DNA from: Xanthomonas albilineans
GTDB lineage: Bacteria; Pseudomonadota; Gammaproteobacteria; Xanthomonadales; Xanthomonadaceae
Direction of reading: 5' to 3'
Length of the DNA: 64,000 bases
NCBI RefSeq assembly: GCF_002939705.1
Contig: NZ_MDCB01000010.1
Coordinates: forward strand, 93,635 to 157,634
Shown here in pieces: positions 41,661 through 50,612 of this stretch. The notes under the pieces were generated by a model. It was not told the origin of the DNA. It was given only the letters and a program-made list of their open reading frames with translations, and searched no databases. Numbering within the stretch: position 1 is the stretch's first letter; the number at the start of each line of letters is the position of its first letter. A program made the translations under genes and the position numbers.

Positions 41661-43053
41661 GAGCCGCCGTGTCGCGTTGTGGGGGTGGGGCCGCGAGGGT
41701 CGGGCGGCGTATCGCGCGTTGCGCGATGCGCGCAGCACGGCCCACCTGCCGCTGACGCTGTTCTGTTCCGCCGATGATGCCGCCGAGGTCGCCGCGGTGC
41801 GTGATCCCCACCTGCGCGTGGAGACCGAGGCCAGCGCCGAGCGCTTGGCGGCGTTCGAAGTGGTGATTAAATCGCCGGGCATCAGCCCGTACCTCCCCGA
41901 GGCGCAGGCGGCGGCGGCGCGTGGCACGCGCTTTGTCGGCGGCACCGCGTTGTGGTTCGCCGAGCATGCCGACACCGATGGCGTTGTGCCCGGCAGCCTC
42001 TGCATCACCGGCACCAAGGGCAAGAGCACTACCACGGCACTGTTGGCGCATCTGCTGCGCGCCGGCGGTCATCGCACCGGTCTGGTCGGCAATATCGGCG
42101 TGCCGCTGCTGGACGTGTTGGCGCCGCCGCAACCGCCGCAGTATTGGGCGATCGAATTGTCCAGTTACCAGACCGGCGATGTCGCCCGCAGCGGTGCGCG
42201 TCCACACTTGGCGATGGTGTTGAACCTGTTTCCCGAGCATTTGGATTGGCATGGCAGCCAGGCGCGCTATGTCGCCGATAAGCTGACGTTGGTGACGCAG
42301 GCGCGGCCACGCATCGCCCTGCTCAACGCCGCCGATCCGCAGTTGGCGACGTTGCATTTGCCGCAGAGCGAGGTGCGCTGGTTCAACCGCGAGGACGGCT
42401 GGCATCTGCGCGGCGAGGTGGTGTACCGCGGCTCCACGGTGGTGTACGACAGTGCGCAGACCCCGCTACCGGGCCAGCACAACCGCGGCAACCTGTGCGC
42501 GGTGCTGGCGGCGATCGAGGCGCTGGGCCTGGATGCGACGGCGTTGGCGCCAGCGGCCACCACGTTTCGACCATTGCCCAACCGGCTGCAAACCTTGGGT
42601 ACGCGAGACGGTGTGACCTACGTGAACGACTCGATCAGTACCACCCCGCACGCCACCTTGGCGGCGCTGGAGTGTTTTCGTGGGCGTCGCATCGCGTTGT
42701 TGGTCGGTGGGCATGACCGTGGGCTGGATTGGCAGGACTTCGCCGAGCGCATGCGGCATGGCGCACCGCTGGAGATCGTGACCATGGGGAGTAACGGGCC
42801 GCGTATTCATGCGTTGCTGGTGGCATTGGCCGCCGAGGTCGGCTTTGGCCTGCATGCCGCCGCCGATCTGGCGCACGCGTTGACGCTGGCGTGCGATGCG
42901 CTGGGCGAGGCGGGAGGCGTGGTGCTGTTGTCACCGGGCGCGCCGAGCTTCGGTGCCTATCGCGACTACGTGGCGCGTGGCCGGCATTTCGCCGAATTGG
43001 CCGGGTTCGATCCGCAGGCGATCAGTGCGATTGCGGGATTGGGCATCGCCTGA
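41641..43053 (+). CDS. murD2: UDP-MurNAc-L-alanine--L-glutamate ligase MurD2
   Basis: 470 residues from the GTG at 41641 ([17 protein letters not shown]). A longer open frame upstream runs through murL and is rejected. It is a Mur ligase with an N-terminal Rossmann-like region '[14 protein letters not shown]', the ATP-binding motif [16 protein letters not shown] (about 124-139), a central 'ELSSYQTGD' and a C-terminal domain '[12 protein letters not shown]'. Unlike classical MurD it adds L-glutamate, whose centre MurL then inverts (knowledge of the Xanthomonas oryzae pair). A perfect 9+9 palindrome without a T-run follows the stop (43061-43078). Confidence 0.9.
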
Positions 43054-43192
43054 TCCAGCGATGCGGCACGTGCCGCATGGGCGGTAGCTTGCGGATATTT
43101 TCCTGCGTGCGCGACTCTGGTCGTGGCGTGCTTTTCACCGGCAGCGGGACGGTGCTGTCGGTGGTCGCGCCGAGCGGCGTACCACGCGCGGC

Positions 43193-44188
43193 TTAGTGCT
43201 TGCGTTCGACCGCGTAGCGGGCCAGCCCGCGCAATGCGGCCACCGCATCGTTGTCCGGCAGACTGTCCAGCGCGCGCTCGGCCGCCGCGGCGTACTCGGC
43301 TGCGCGGCGACGGCTGTAGTCGAGTCCGCCGCTGGCCTGGATCGCGGTCAGTACCTCCGGCATGGCGTCGGCATCGCCGTGTTCGACGATCTGGCGCAGG
43401 CGTGCGCGGGTGCTGGCGTCGGCGTGGGCGATGGCGTGGATCAGCGGCAGCGTGGCTTTGCCTTCGGCCAGATCGTCGCCCAGGTTTTTGCCCAGATCGG
43501 CGGCATCGGCGGTGTAGTCGAGCACGTCGTCGGCGATCTGGAACGCGTAGCCCAGGTGCATGCCGTATGCGTACAAGCACTGCTGCACCGCGTCGGTGGC
43601 ACCGGCGGCCAGCGCGCCCAGGCGGGTGCCGGCGGCGAACAGCACCGCGGTCTTGCGCTCGATCACCTGTAGGTAGGCGGCCTCGTCGGTATCGGGGTTG
43701 TGGACGTGCAGCAGTTGCAGCACCTCGCCCTCGGCGATGCGGTTGGTGGTGTCGGCAAGCAAGCGCATCACCGCCATGCTGTCCAGCTCCACCATCAACT
43801 GGAAACTGCGCGAGTACAGGAAATCCCCGACCAGCACGCTGGGCGCATTGCCCCATAGCGCGTTGGCGGTGCTGCGGCCGCGACGTAGATCCGATTCGTC
43901 CACCACGTCGTCGTGCAGCAGGGTCGAGGTGTGGATGAATTCGATGATCGCCGCCAACTGGTGGTGCTTCGGTCCATGGCTACCGCAGGCGCGGCCGGCC
44001 AGCATGACCAGCATCGGCCGCAGGCGCTTGCCGCCGGCGGAGATGATGTGGTCGGCGATCTGGTTGATCAGCACGACATCTGACGCCAGGCGGTGGCGGA
44101 TCAAGGCATCGACCGCCGCCATGTCGGGTGCGGCGAGCATCTGGATCTGGGGCAGGCCCAGGGCGGGGAGGTCTTCGGCGATGCTCAT
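43193..44188 (-). CDS. ispB: Octaprenyl diphosphate synthase (long-chain polyprenyl synthase)
   Basis: 331 residues from the ATG at 44188. It is a trans-prenyltransferase that builds the ubiquinone side chain. The first aspartate-rich motif DDVVD is at 93-97 and the second DDVLD is in 'FQIADDVLDY' near 220; 'AGGKRLRPMLVMLAG' binds the diphosphate substrate. It is convergent with murD2. Chain length cannot be read with certainty; octaprenyl is expected for this group because its quinone is typically Q8. Confidence 0.92.
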   Translation of the reverse strand: MSIAEDLPALGLPQIQMLAAPDMAAVDALIRHRLASDVVLINQIADHIISAGGKRLRPMLVMLAGRACGSHGPKHHQLAAIIEFIHTSTLLHDDVVDESDLRRGRSTANALWGNAPSVLVGDFLYSRSFQLMVELDSMAVMRLLADTTNRIAEGEVLQLLHVHNPDTDEAAYLQVIERKTAVLFAAGTRLGALAAGATDAVQQCLYAYGMHLGYAFQIADDVLDYTADAADLGKNLGDDLAEGKATLPLIHAIAHADASTRARLRQIVEHGDADAMPEVLTAIQASGGLDYSRRRAAEYAAAAERALDSLPDNDAVAALRGLARYAVERKH

Positions 44189-44404
44189 GCGGACTGGGCT
44201 GAATGCGTGCGCTGAGTATAGGCTGCGCGACGACATTCGTCCTGCGCTGGGCTTGATCGGGCTGGTCTGGCCTTGTGGGGGGGCGTTGGAGAACCGCGCC
44301 AGTGCTGCATTGCCGGCATTCCGATCTTGTGGCGCGGTGGTTTCCGAGGCGTCTGCGCGCGTTCGGCGCGGCTGGGGCCAGCCCGGCAATGTTAGGATTG
44401 CCGA

Positions 44405-44420
44405 ATTAGGAGTTCCTAAT
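44405..44420. promoter_or_regulatory. Palindromic operator-like site upstream of ssb
   Basis: ATTAGGA (44405-44411) and TCCTAAT (44414-44420) are perfect inverted arms with a 2-base centre, 59 bases before the ssb ATG. The core TTAG-N6-CTAA resembles LexA-type boxes described in Xanthomonadales (TTAG-based), and ssb is an SOS gene in many bacteria. Binding is inferred. Confidence 0.4.
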
Positions 44421-44479
44421 CGTGTTCTTTACCGCTCCGCGCGCCGTCTGGCCGTGGAGACCCCAGACGGAAGCAGCTC

Positions 44480-44995
44480 ATGGCCCGCGGCATCAATAAA
44501 GTCATCCTCGTCGGCAATCTCGGCAACGATCCCGACACCAAGTACACCCAGTCCGGCATGGCCATCACCCGCGTCAGTCTGGCCACCACCAGCGTGCGCA
44601 AGGATCGCGACGGCAACCAGCAGGAGCGCACCGAGTGGCATCGTGTGGTGTTCTTCGGGAAACTGGGCGAGATCGCCGGCGAGTACCTGCGCAAGGGCAG
44701 TTCGGTCTACGTCGAAGGTTCGCTCCGCTACGACAAGTACACCGGCCAGGACGGCGTGGAGAAGTACTCCACCGACATCGTCGCCGATGAGATGCAGATG
44801 CTCGGCGGCCGTGGCGAAGGTAGCGGGGGTGGGGGCATGAGTGGCGGCGACCGTCCGTCGCGTTCGGCGCCGCCGCGTCAGGAGCGTTCCGACATGGGCG
44901 GCGGCGGGCAGGACTACGCCCCGCGGCGCCAGCAGCCGTCGCCGTCGCATTCCGCGCCGATGGATGATTTCGCGGACGACGACATTCCGTTCTGA
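44480..44995 (+). CDS. ssb: Single-stranded DNA-binding protein
   Basis: 171 residues. The OB fold occupies about 1-112 ('ARGINKVILVGNLGNDPD', 'EWHRVVFFGKLGEIAGEYL', 'GSSVYVEGSLRYDKY'). A Gly/Ser/Pro-rich flexible linker follows, then the acidic tip DDDIPF that docks partner proteins. The molecule is standard and complete. A palindromic site upstream may be its operator. Confidence 0.97.
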   Translation: MARGINKVILVGNLGNDPDTKYTQSGMAITRVSLATTSVRKDRDGNQQERTEWHRVVFFGKLGEIAGEYLRKGSSVYVEGSLRYDKYTGQDGVEKYSTDIVADEMQMLGGRGEGSGGGGMSGGDRPSRSAPPRQERSDMGGGGQDYAPRRQQPSPSHSAPMDDFADDDIPF

Positions 44996-45200
44996 CGTAC
45001 ACGACATGGTTTCGTCTGTGTCGCAAAGATCCGGTAGAGGGGCTGCGGCGAATTAGCGCGTAAGCCACTGCGGAACTATAGGGTAATCCCCTCGCCATGC
45101 CTTGCAGTTGGCGGTGCGTGCGCTCCTGCGGTCATCGCCGAGATATCTACGCTTTCGAGGATGCGCGGCGCTAATTGAGGGGCATGAAGCAACTGCTAGC

Positions 45201-45909
45201 CTACGCGCCAGTTAAGGATGCACAGGTAAACCAACGGCCGGCGTTGTCCCGGCCGAACTGGTCGTCGCAGGCGGTGTTGCGGAAACGGCGTCTTTGCTTG
45301 GGCATTTCCATGTTCCTCATTTCGGCTACACCGTAGGGGTGTGCATCGCCCTCCTCATGACGGTGGCCGACGTCTTCGTCCGTGTCTTTATCTGGTGGCG
45401 ACTTGGTCGCGATGGCCATGTATTCGGCCGGCCTCATGCCGGTTAGTTTTTCATGGAACACGACCATGATCCAGATGGTGGGGTCGTCGTGATCCGCCTT
45501 GTCCCAGATCGGCATGGCGCTCATCTTGATGTCGTGCGTGATCATCCAGAACGCATCCTTGGGGACGACAATGTACCTAGGAGAGATTGGGCGGCTGTGG
45601 GGACATGCCAGCACGCAGTTCGGATTCGTCGACGTCGGGGGACAGGCGGTAGGTGATGCACATCTTCCAGTATTGGCCAGCGCCTCTGAGGGGCAGTTGC
45701 AGGTTGTCGAGGTTCGGCACGATCAGATCGTTCCAGCACAAATGAATTGAGCGGGCGCGCAAAATTCGGAGCATCGTAAATAGCGGCATGGTGTGGTGAT
45801 CGTCGATACCAATGTTTTATAGGCCCGAACAGACGAGCGCGCTAGCGCCGATGGCGGGTACACCTAGCGTGACGGCAACCGTGATGACACGGGCAGTGCG
45901 TTTTTCCAT
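45201..45909 (-). pseudogene. Decayed cytochrome c family gene
   Basis: The ATG at 45909, with GAGGAG upstream, starts a signal/anchor-like sequence (MEKRTARVITVAVTLGVP). An in-frame TAA then follows 'CSGL' where I expect tyrosine in the intact family. The frame continues with 'NIGIDDHHTMPLFTML', 'VVP'-like sequence, 'GAGQYWKMCITYRL' and 'ELRAGMSPQPPNLS'. It then shifts frame into 'YIVVPKDAFWMITHDIKMS' and 'AEYMAIATKSPP'. The haem motif CxxCH is replaced by CITYR. With a nonsense codon, a frameshift and a lost haem site, it cannot give a functional cytochrome. It is divergent from the transhydrogenase operon. Confidence 0.8.
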
Positions 45910-45920
45910 GGGTAATCTCC

Positions 45921-46070
45921 TCAGAGCATGATGCGGACCTCGGCGACGATCGGCCGATCAGGTGTGAGTTCGACGTAGCCAGTGGCCTCCAGCTCGAATC
46001 CGATTTAGTAGAGGAAATTGACGCAGATCAAGTGGTGTTTGCCGTAAGACTGACACTCTTTCTCCAACAT
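45921..46070 (-). pseudogene. Unrecognised decayed short reading frame
   Basis: A frame starting at 46070 (MLEKECQSYGKHH) has an in-frame TAA at 46005-46007 and continues to 'GYVELTPDRPIVAEVRIML' before a TGA at 45921-45923, directly followed by the ribosome-binding site of the cytochrome pseudogene. Spacing and continuity on both sides of the stop suggest the degraded end of a gene once co-transcribed with the cytochrome. The family is not recognised. Confidence 0.4.
46018..46031. promoter_or_regulatory. FNR/ANR-type box upstream of pntAA
   Basis: TTGACGCAGATCAA fits the FNR consensus TTGAT-N4-ATCAA with one mismatch (TTGAC, common in ANR sites). Its centre is about 63 bases before the pntAA ATG, compatible with activation at -41.5 and a short leader. 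Confidence 0.55.
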
Positions 46071-46087
46071 GGACATGGAGCTGCGGG

Positions 46088-47239
46088 ATGTCGCTCAAGA
46101 TTGCCGTACTAAAAGAAACAAGCATAAATGAACGCCGTATTGCAATGGTGCCTATGCTTGTTGCACGTTTCATGAGGCTAGGGGCGAACATCACCCTGCA
46201 GACATGTGCTGGTGTCACCGCGGGGTTCGCCGACGCGGATTACGTTGGCGTCAAGATAATGGACGATCCACAGCGCATGGTGGCTGATGCAGACATCGTG
46301 CTTGCGGTACAGGCGCCGCCAGCTGAGGTGATCGTAGCGATGAAGCCTGGCGCAGTGCTTGTCAGCTTCGTTTATCCTCAAAAAAATGCCGATCTTCTGA
46401 AACCTCTGCGCGATGGCTGCATCACTGCTTTTGCCTTGGAAAGCGTCCCACGCATCAGCCGCGCACAGGCGCTGGACGCGCTGTCCAGCCAGTCAACATT
46501 GACTGGCTATTACGCACTGTTGTTGGGTGCAGTGCACTTGCAGCGCATCCTGCCGATGATGACCACTGCTGTCGGCTCACTGCGCGCCGCTCATGTGCTG
46601 GTGATGGGGCTGGGTGTGGCCGGATTGCAAGCATTGGCGACAGCACATCGGCTAGGTGCGATTACCGAAGGCTATGACGTGCGACCTGAGACAAAGGAAC
46701 AAGCGCAATCGGTGGGTGCGAAGTTTGTCGACACGGGTGTGGACGCAGGTGGCAAAGGTGGCTATGCACGTGAACTTACCGCCGAAGAGCAGGCGCAGGC
46801 CAAGGAAGTATTGACCCGGCACATCCAGCAAGCCGATCTTGTCATTACAACCGCTAATGTGCCGGGACGCACCGCGCCGCAGCTTGTGTCGCGTGCGCAG
46901 ATCGAGGGCATGAAAGCTGGTTCTGTCATCGTCGACTTGGCGGCGGAAAGTGGAGGCAACTGCGAAGGCACGCTGCCTGGTCAGGTCACGAGGGTGGGGC
47001 CTGCCACGATCCTCGCGCCGTTAAATGTGCCATCACTGCTGGCCCAGCACGCTAGCGAGCTGTACGCGAAGAATCTGCTGAACCTGCTCGAATTGATCAT
47101 CAAGGACGGTGTGCTGTCACTGGATCTGGGCGACGAAGTGGTGGCGGGAACCCTGCTGGCGCATGCCGGAGAGATCCGTCATTCGGTGACCCAGCTTTCA
47201 CTTAATAACTTATTAACTCTTCGTCCCCAGATTCCATAG
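46088..47239 (+). CDS. pntAA: NAD(P) transhydrogenase subunit alpha, part 1
   Basis: 383 residues, the NAD(H)-binding soluble domain (dI) of proton-translocating transhydrogenase. 'LKETSINERRIAMVP', 'VLVMGLGVAGLQALATAHRLGA' (NAD-binding Rossmann motif) and 'GYDVRPETKEQAQSVGAKF' are diagnostic. In this split version alpha is two genes, so the membrane part lies in the next gene. The start is preceded by GGAGCTGCGG. Codon use is visibly richer in A/T than in the nuo or suf genes, which hints at acquisition. Confidence 0.95.
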   Translation: MSLKIAVLKETSINERRIAMVPMLVARFMRLGANITLQTCAGVTAGFADADYVGVKIMDDPQRMVADADIVLAVQAPPAEVIVAMKPGAVLVSFVYPQKNADLLKPLRDGCITAFALESVPRISRAQALDALSSQSTLTGYYALLLGAVHLQRILPMMTTAVGSLRAAHVLVMGLGVAGLQALATAHRLGAITEGYDVRPETKEQAQSVGAKFVDTGVDAGGKGGYARELTAEEQAQAKEVLTRHIQQADLVITTANVPGRTAPQLVSRAQIEGMKAGSVIVDLAAESGGNCEGTLPGQVTRVGPATILAPLNVPSLLAQHASELYAKNLLNLLELIIKDGVLSLDLGDEVVAGTLLAHAGEIRHSVTQLSLNNLLTLRPQIP

Positions 47240-47255
47240 CTTGAGGAGTCTAAAC

Positions 47256-47573
47256 ATGAGCATCGATTTGTCGATGAGCTGGCTGATCGCGCTTTATGTG
47301 TTCATGCTGGCAGCGTTCACCGGCTACGAAGTAATAAGTCGTGTGCCATCCATCCTGCATACGCCGTTGATGTCCGGATCCAATTTCGTTCACGGCATCG
47401 TGGTGGTAGGTGCGCTGCATGCATTGTTCAATGCCAGCACCGTAATCGATCAGGTTATCGGCTTCTTTGGCGTGCTGCTTGGTGCCGGCAACGCAGCTGG
47501 CGGTTATGTGGTAACCGATCGCATGCTTGCAATGTTCAAGCCTAGCACGCCAGCGCCGGGCGGGAAGGAGTAA
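47256..47573 (+). CDS. pntAB: NAD(P) transhydrogenase subunit alpha, part 2
   Basis: 105 residues from the ATG at 47256 with GAGGAG upstream. Three or four hydrophobic helices make up the small membrane portion of the alpha chain: 'LIALYVFMLAAFTGYEVI', 'MSGSNFVHGIVVVGALHAL', 'IGFFGVLLGAGNAAGGYVVTDRML' (read in parts). It lies between the dI gene and pntB with gaps of 16 and 4 bases, so a single transcript is certain in layout. Confidence 0.93.
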   Translation: MSIDLSMSWLIALYVFMLAAFTGYEVISRVPSILHTPLMSGSNFVHGIVVVGALHALFNASTVIDQVIGFFGVLLGAGNAAGGYVVTDRMLAMFKPSTPAPGGKE

Positions 47574-47577
47574 ACCC

Positions 47578-48990
47578 ATGTGGCAGTTGCTTGTCGAAGT
47601 CAGTGGGTTTGCGGCATCCCTGTTGTTCATCTTGGGCCTGAAACGGATGTCGTCGCCGGCGACAGCGGGGCACGGCATCGTATTGGCGGGTTTCGGCATG
47701 TTAGTCGCGGTGCTGGCCAGTTTCGGTTATCTGGCCGACGTGGACACCGCAGCAGGACCACATCGGCTTGCCAACGTGGGGCTGGCGCTGCTGGCGCTGG
47801 CTATCGGCATTGGTTGGGCTTGGTACCGCGGCCAGCGGGTGGCGATCACGGCCATGCCTCAGATGGTGGCGCTGTATAACGGCATGGGCGGTGGTGCCGC
47901 GGCGGCGGTGGCCGCGATGGAACTGACCGAACCACATAACGGCAGCATTCTGCAATTGACCGTAACTACGTTAGGTGCACTGATTGGCTCGGTGTCGCTG
48001 ACAGGTTCGATGGTCGCCTGGGCCAAGCTGGATGGACGTATGCGTAGCGCTTGGCGCTTTAAGGGGCAGAGCGTCTTCAATGCATTGGTGTTAATCACGA
48101 CTCTGATATTCGGCGCCCTGACTTTGACCGACTTCGGCAGCGAGGCCACGACATGGCTTGCCCTGTTCTTTCTCTGTGCGTTGGCTTTCGGCTTCTTGAT
48201 GACCTTGCCGATCGGTGGTGCGGACATGCCGGTGGTTATCTCGCTGTACAATGCTTTCACCGGCTTGGCGGTGGCGCTGGAGGGTTACGCCCTGCACAAT
48301 CCGGCGCTGATGATTGCCGGTATGGTGGTCGGTTCAGCCGGCACTCTGCTGACCGTGCTGATGGCGAAGGCAATGAACCGCTCGTTGACCAACGTGCTGT
48401 TCAGCCGCTTCGGCGAAACGACTGCCGCGGCACAGGGAGACATCGCCGGCGGGCTCAAGCCCGCCGATCCATCCGATGCGGCGGTGACCATGCGTTACGC
48501 CGGCAGCGTGATCGTAATACCTGGCTATGGCCTCGCTGTAGCGCAGGCACAGGCCAAGCTTTACGAGTTCGTAAAGCTGCTACAGGGCGGTGGAGTGGAC
48601 GTGAAGTTTGCCATCCATCCGGTGGCCGGGCGTATGCCGGGACATATGAACGTGTTGTTGGCCGAAGCAGGCGTGCCCTATGACCTTATCGACGACATGG
48701 AAGATATAAACGACAGTTTCGCCAGCACAGACGTAGCACTGGTGATCGGTGCCAATGACGTAGTGAATCCTGCCGCGCGCACCGACAAGCGTTCGCCTAT
48801 CTACGGTATGCCCATCCTCAATGCTGACAAGGCGCATCAGGTCTACGTAATCAAGCGTGGCCAGGGCAAGGGCTATGCCGGTGTGGAGAACCTCCTGTTC
48901 TATGGCGACAACTGCAACATGGTCTACGGGGATGCGCTGGCTGTGCTGACGGCTATGGTCCAAGCGGTTAAGGAGCTTGCTTCCCGCTGA
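47578..48990 (+). CDS. pntB: NAD(P) transhydrogenase subunit beta
   Basis: 470 residues from the ATG at 47578. The membrane domain (about 1-265) is followed by the soluble NADP(H)-binding domain dIII: 'VIVIPGYGLAVAQAQ', 'FAIHPVAGRMPGHMNVLLAEA' and 'VALVIGANDVVNPAART' with 'IKRGQGKGYAG' (read in parts). With PntAA and PntAB it uses the proton gradient to drive hydride transfer from NADH to NADP+. Complete, with no missing motif. Confidence 0.96.
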   Translation: MWQLLVEVSGFAASLLFILGLKRMSSPATAGHGIVLAGFGMLVAVLASFGYLADVDTAAGPHRLANVGLALLALAIGIGWAWYRGQRVAITAMPQMVALYNGMGGGAAAAVAAMELTEPHNGSILQLTVTTLGALIGSVSLTGSMVAWAKLDGRMRSAWRFKGQSVFNALVLITTLIFGALTLTDFGSEATTWLALFFLCALAFGFLMTLPIGGADMPVVISLYNAFTGLAVALEGYALHNPALMIAGMVVGSAGTLLTVLMAKAMNRSLTNVLFSRFGETTAAAQGDIAGGLKPADPSDAAVTMRYAGSVIVIPGYGLAVAQAQAKLYEFVKLLQGGGVDVKFAIHPVAGRMPGHMNVLLAEAGVPYDLIDDMEDINDSFASTDVALVIGANDVVNPAARTDKRSPIYGMPILNADKAHQVYVIKRGQGKGYAGVENLLFYGDNCNMVYGDALAVLTAMVQAVKELASR

Positions 48991-49077
48991 GCAAGGCCGT
49001 AGGCCATCTACTTTCCTACTCAATATTTCCGCCTCTCTCATCATCGATGATGCGAGCGCACCACAAAGAGGTCAAAT

Positions 49078-50469
49078 ATGCCTTACATGACCACCAATCC
49101 CTATACTGGCCAAGTCGTCAAAACGTTCCAAAATGCCACCGATGCGAAGATCGAGAAGACTCTGGATCGGGCGCAAGCCATGTTCGATGCATGGAAAGAT
49201 GTCAGCGTTGCCGGGCGGGTAAAAATTCTTCGAAAAGCCGCAAACCTGCTGCGTAAGAGCCATGCCGAATACGCGAAGATCCTCACTCTCGAAATGGGTA
49301 AAGTGATCGGTGAGGCTGAGGTTGAGGTGGAATTGTCCGCGAAGATTCTCGAGTACTACGTCGATAATTCTGAAAAATTGCTTGCGCCGGAGAGGCTGTT
49401 TAGTAAGCATACTTCCTATGTCGAGTCGTGGGTCGAATACGTGCCGGAAGGCATCCTGTTGGCCGTGGAGCCATGGAACTTCCCGTATTATCAGGTCGTA
49501 CGTATCGCTGCGCCGCAACTGGCGGCAGGTAATGTGATCATTCTCAAGCACGCCTCCAACGTGCCGCAATGTGCAGCAGCGTTCGAGCGCCTTTTTCGCG
49601 AAGCGGGTCTGCCAGAGGGCGGCTTCACCAACCTTTATGCCACCCACGATCAACTCAAGACCATCATCGAGGATCCGCGTGTGCAGGGCATAGCCTTGAC
49701 GGGTTCGGAGGGTGCTGGCGCGGTAATCGCTTCCCAGGCTGGCCAGGCATTGAAAAAATCAACGATGGAACTGGGAGGCGCCGATGCTTTCGTGGTGCTG
49801 GCCGACGCCGATCTGGACAAGACGGTGCAATGGGCGGTCGCCGGCCGTCATTGGAACGCAGGCCAAGTGTGTTGTTCGTCCAAGCGAATCATTGTGATCG
49901 ACGCGATCTACGACGCTTTCCTGGAAAAGTACAAGATGGGTGTAGCCAAGTTGAAGGCGGGCGATCCGATGGATCCCTCCACTACGTTGGCACCGTTGTC
50001 TTCACAAAGCGCTGTGGACGACTTAAAGATGCAGGTTGAAAATGCGGTAGCGCATGGTGCCAAAGCCGAATTCATCGGAGCGGAAGTGCCGTCCACCGGT
50101 GCGTTTTTTCGTCCACTGCTACTCAGCAACATAAGTAACGACAATCCGGCGCATGCTTGGGAGTTTTTCGGCCCGGTGTCGCAAGTGATCCGAGCCAAGG
50201 ACGAGGCTGATGCCATTCGTATCGCCAACGACTCTCCTTATGGGCTCGGCGGCTCGGTATTCACTACGGATATCAAGCACGGTATCGAGGTAGCGCGGAA
50301 GATATCCACCGGCATGGTCTACATCAACCATCCCACTGGCGTAGCTGCCGATCTGCCTTTTGGCGGTATACGTCGCTCTGGTTATGGGCGTGAGCTAGTG
50401 GATTCAGGCATCAAGGAATTCGTGAATCGCAAGTTGATTGCCGTAACCGACATCAACGGCACGTTTTGA
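49078..50469 (+). CDS. NAD(P)-dependent aldehyde dehydrogenase (succinate-semialdehyde dehydrogenase type)
   Basis: 463 residues, an aldehyde dehydrogenase superfamily member. 'AVEPWNFPYYQVVR' binds the cofactor, the catalytic Glu lies in 'TMELGGADAFVV' (about 231) and the nucleophile Cys in 'NAGQVCCSSKR' (about 265). Length and motif style resemble Sad/YneI-type succinate-semialdehyde dehydrogenases; the true substrate could be another aldehyde made by the alcohol dehydrogenase downstream. It is 87 bases after pntB and may be co-transcribed. Confidence 0.88.
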   Translation: MPYMTTNPYTGQVVKTFQNATDAKIEKTLDRAQAMFDAWKDVSVAGRVKILRKAANLLRKSHAEYAKILTLEMGKVIGEAEVEVELSAKILEYYVDNSEKLLAPERLFSKHTSYVESWVEYVPEGILLAVEPWNFPYYQVVRIAAPQLAAGNVIILKHASNVPQCAAAFERLFREAGLPEGGFTNLYATHDQLKTIIEDPRVQGIALTGSEGAGAVIASQAGQALKKSTMELGGADAFVVLADADLDKTVQWAVAGRHWNAGQVCCSSKRIIVIDAIYDAFLEKYKMGVAKLKAGDPMDPSTTLAPLSSQSAVDDLKMQVENAVAHGAKAEFIGAEVPSTGAFFRPLLLSNISNDNPAHAWEFFGPVSQVIRAKDEADAIRIANDSPYGLGGSVFTTDIKHGIEVARKISTGMVYINHPTGVAADLPFGGIRRSGYGRELVDSGIKEFVNRKLIAVTDINGTF

Positions 50470-50612
50470 ACGGTGGCAGCGATGCCAGAGCGAAAAACTT
50501 CGCTTCGGCTTTCCAGGGCGACAACTGTGTTTGAGGAAACCGACGGCATATCAGCCTGACTGTTACACCTGGTCTCCAAAACCATCTACATCTTGATACG
50601 AGGAATTTACTT

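Noticed and set aside
43061..43078. Perfect ATGCGGCAC/GTGCCGCAT palindrome as terminator of murD2
   Set aside because: No T-run follows on either strand and the palindrome has no loop; it may be a protein site or chance, so it is not called a terminator.
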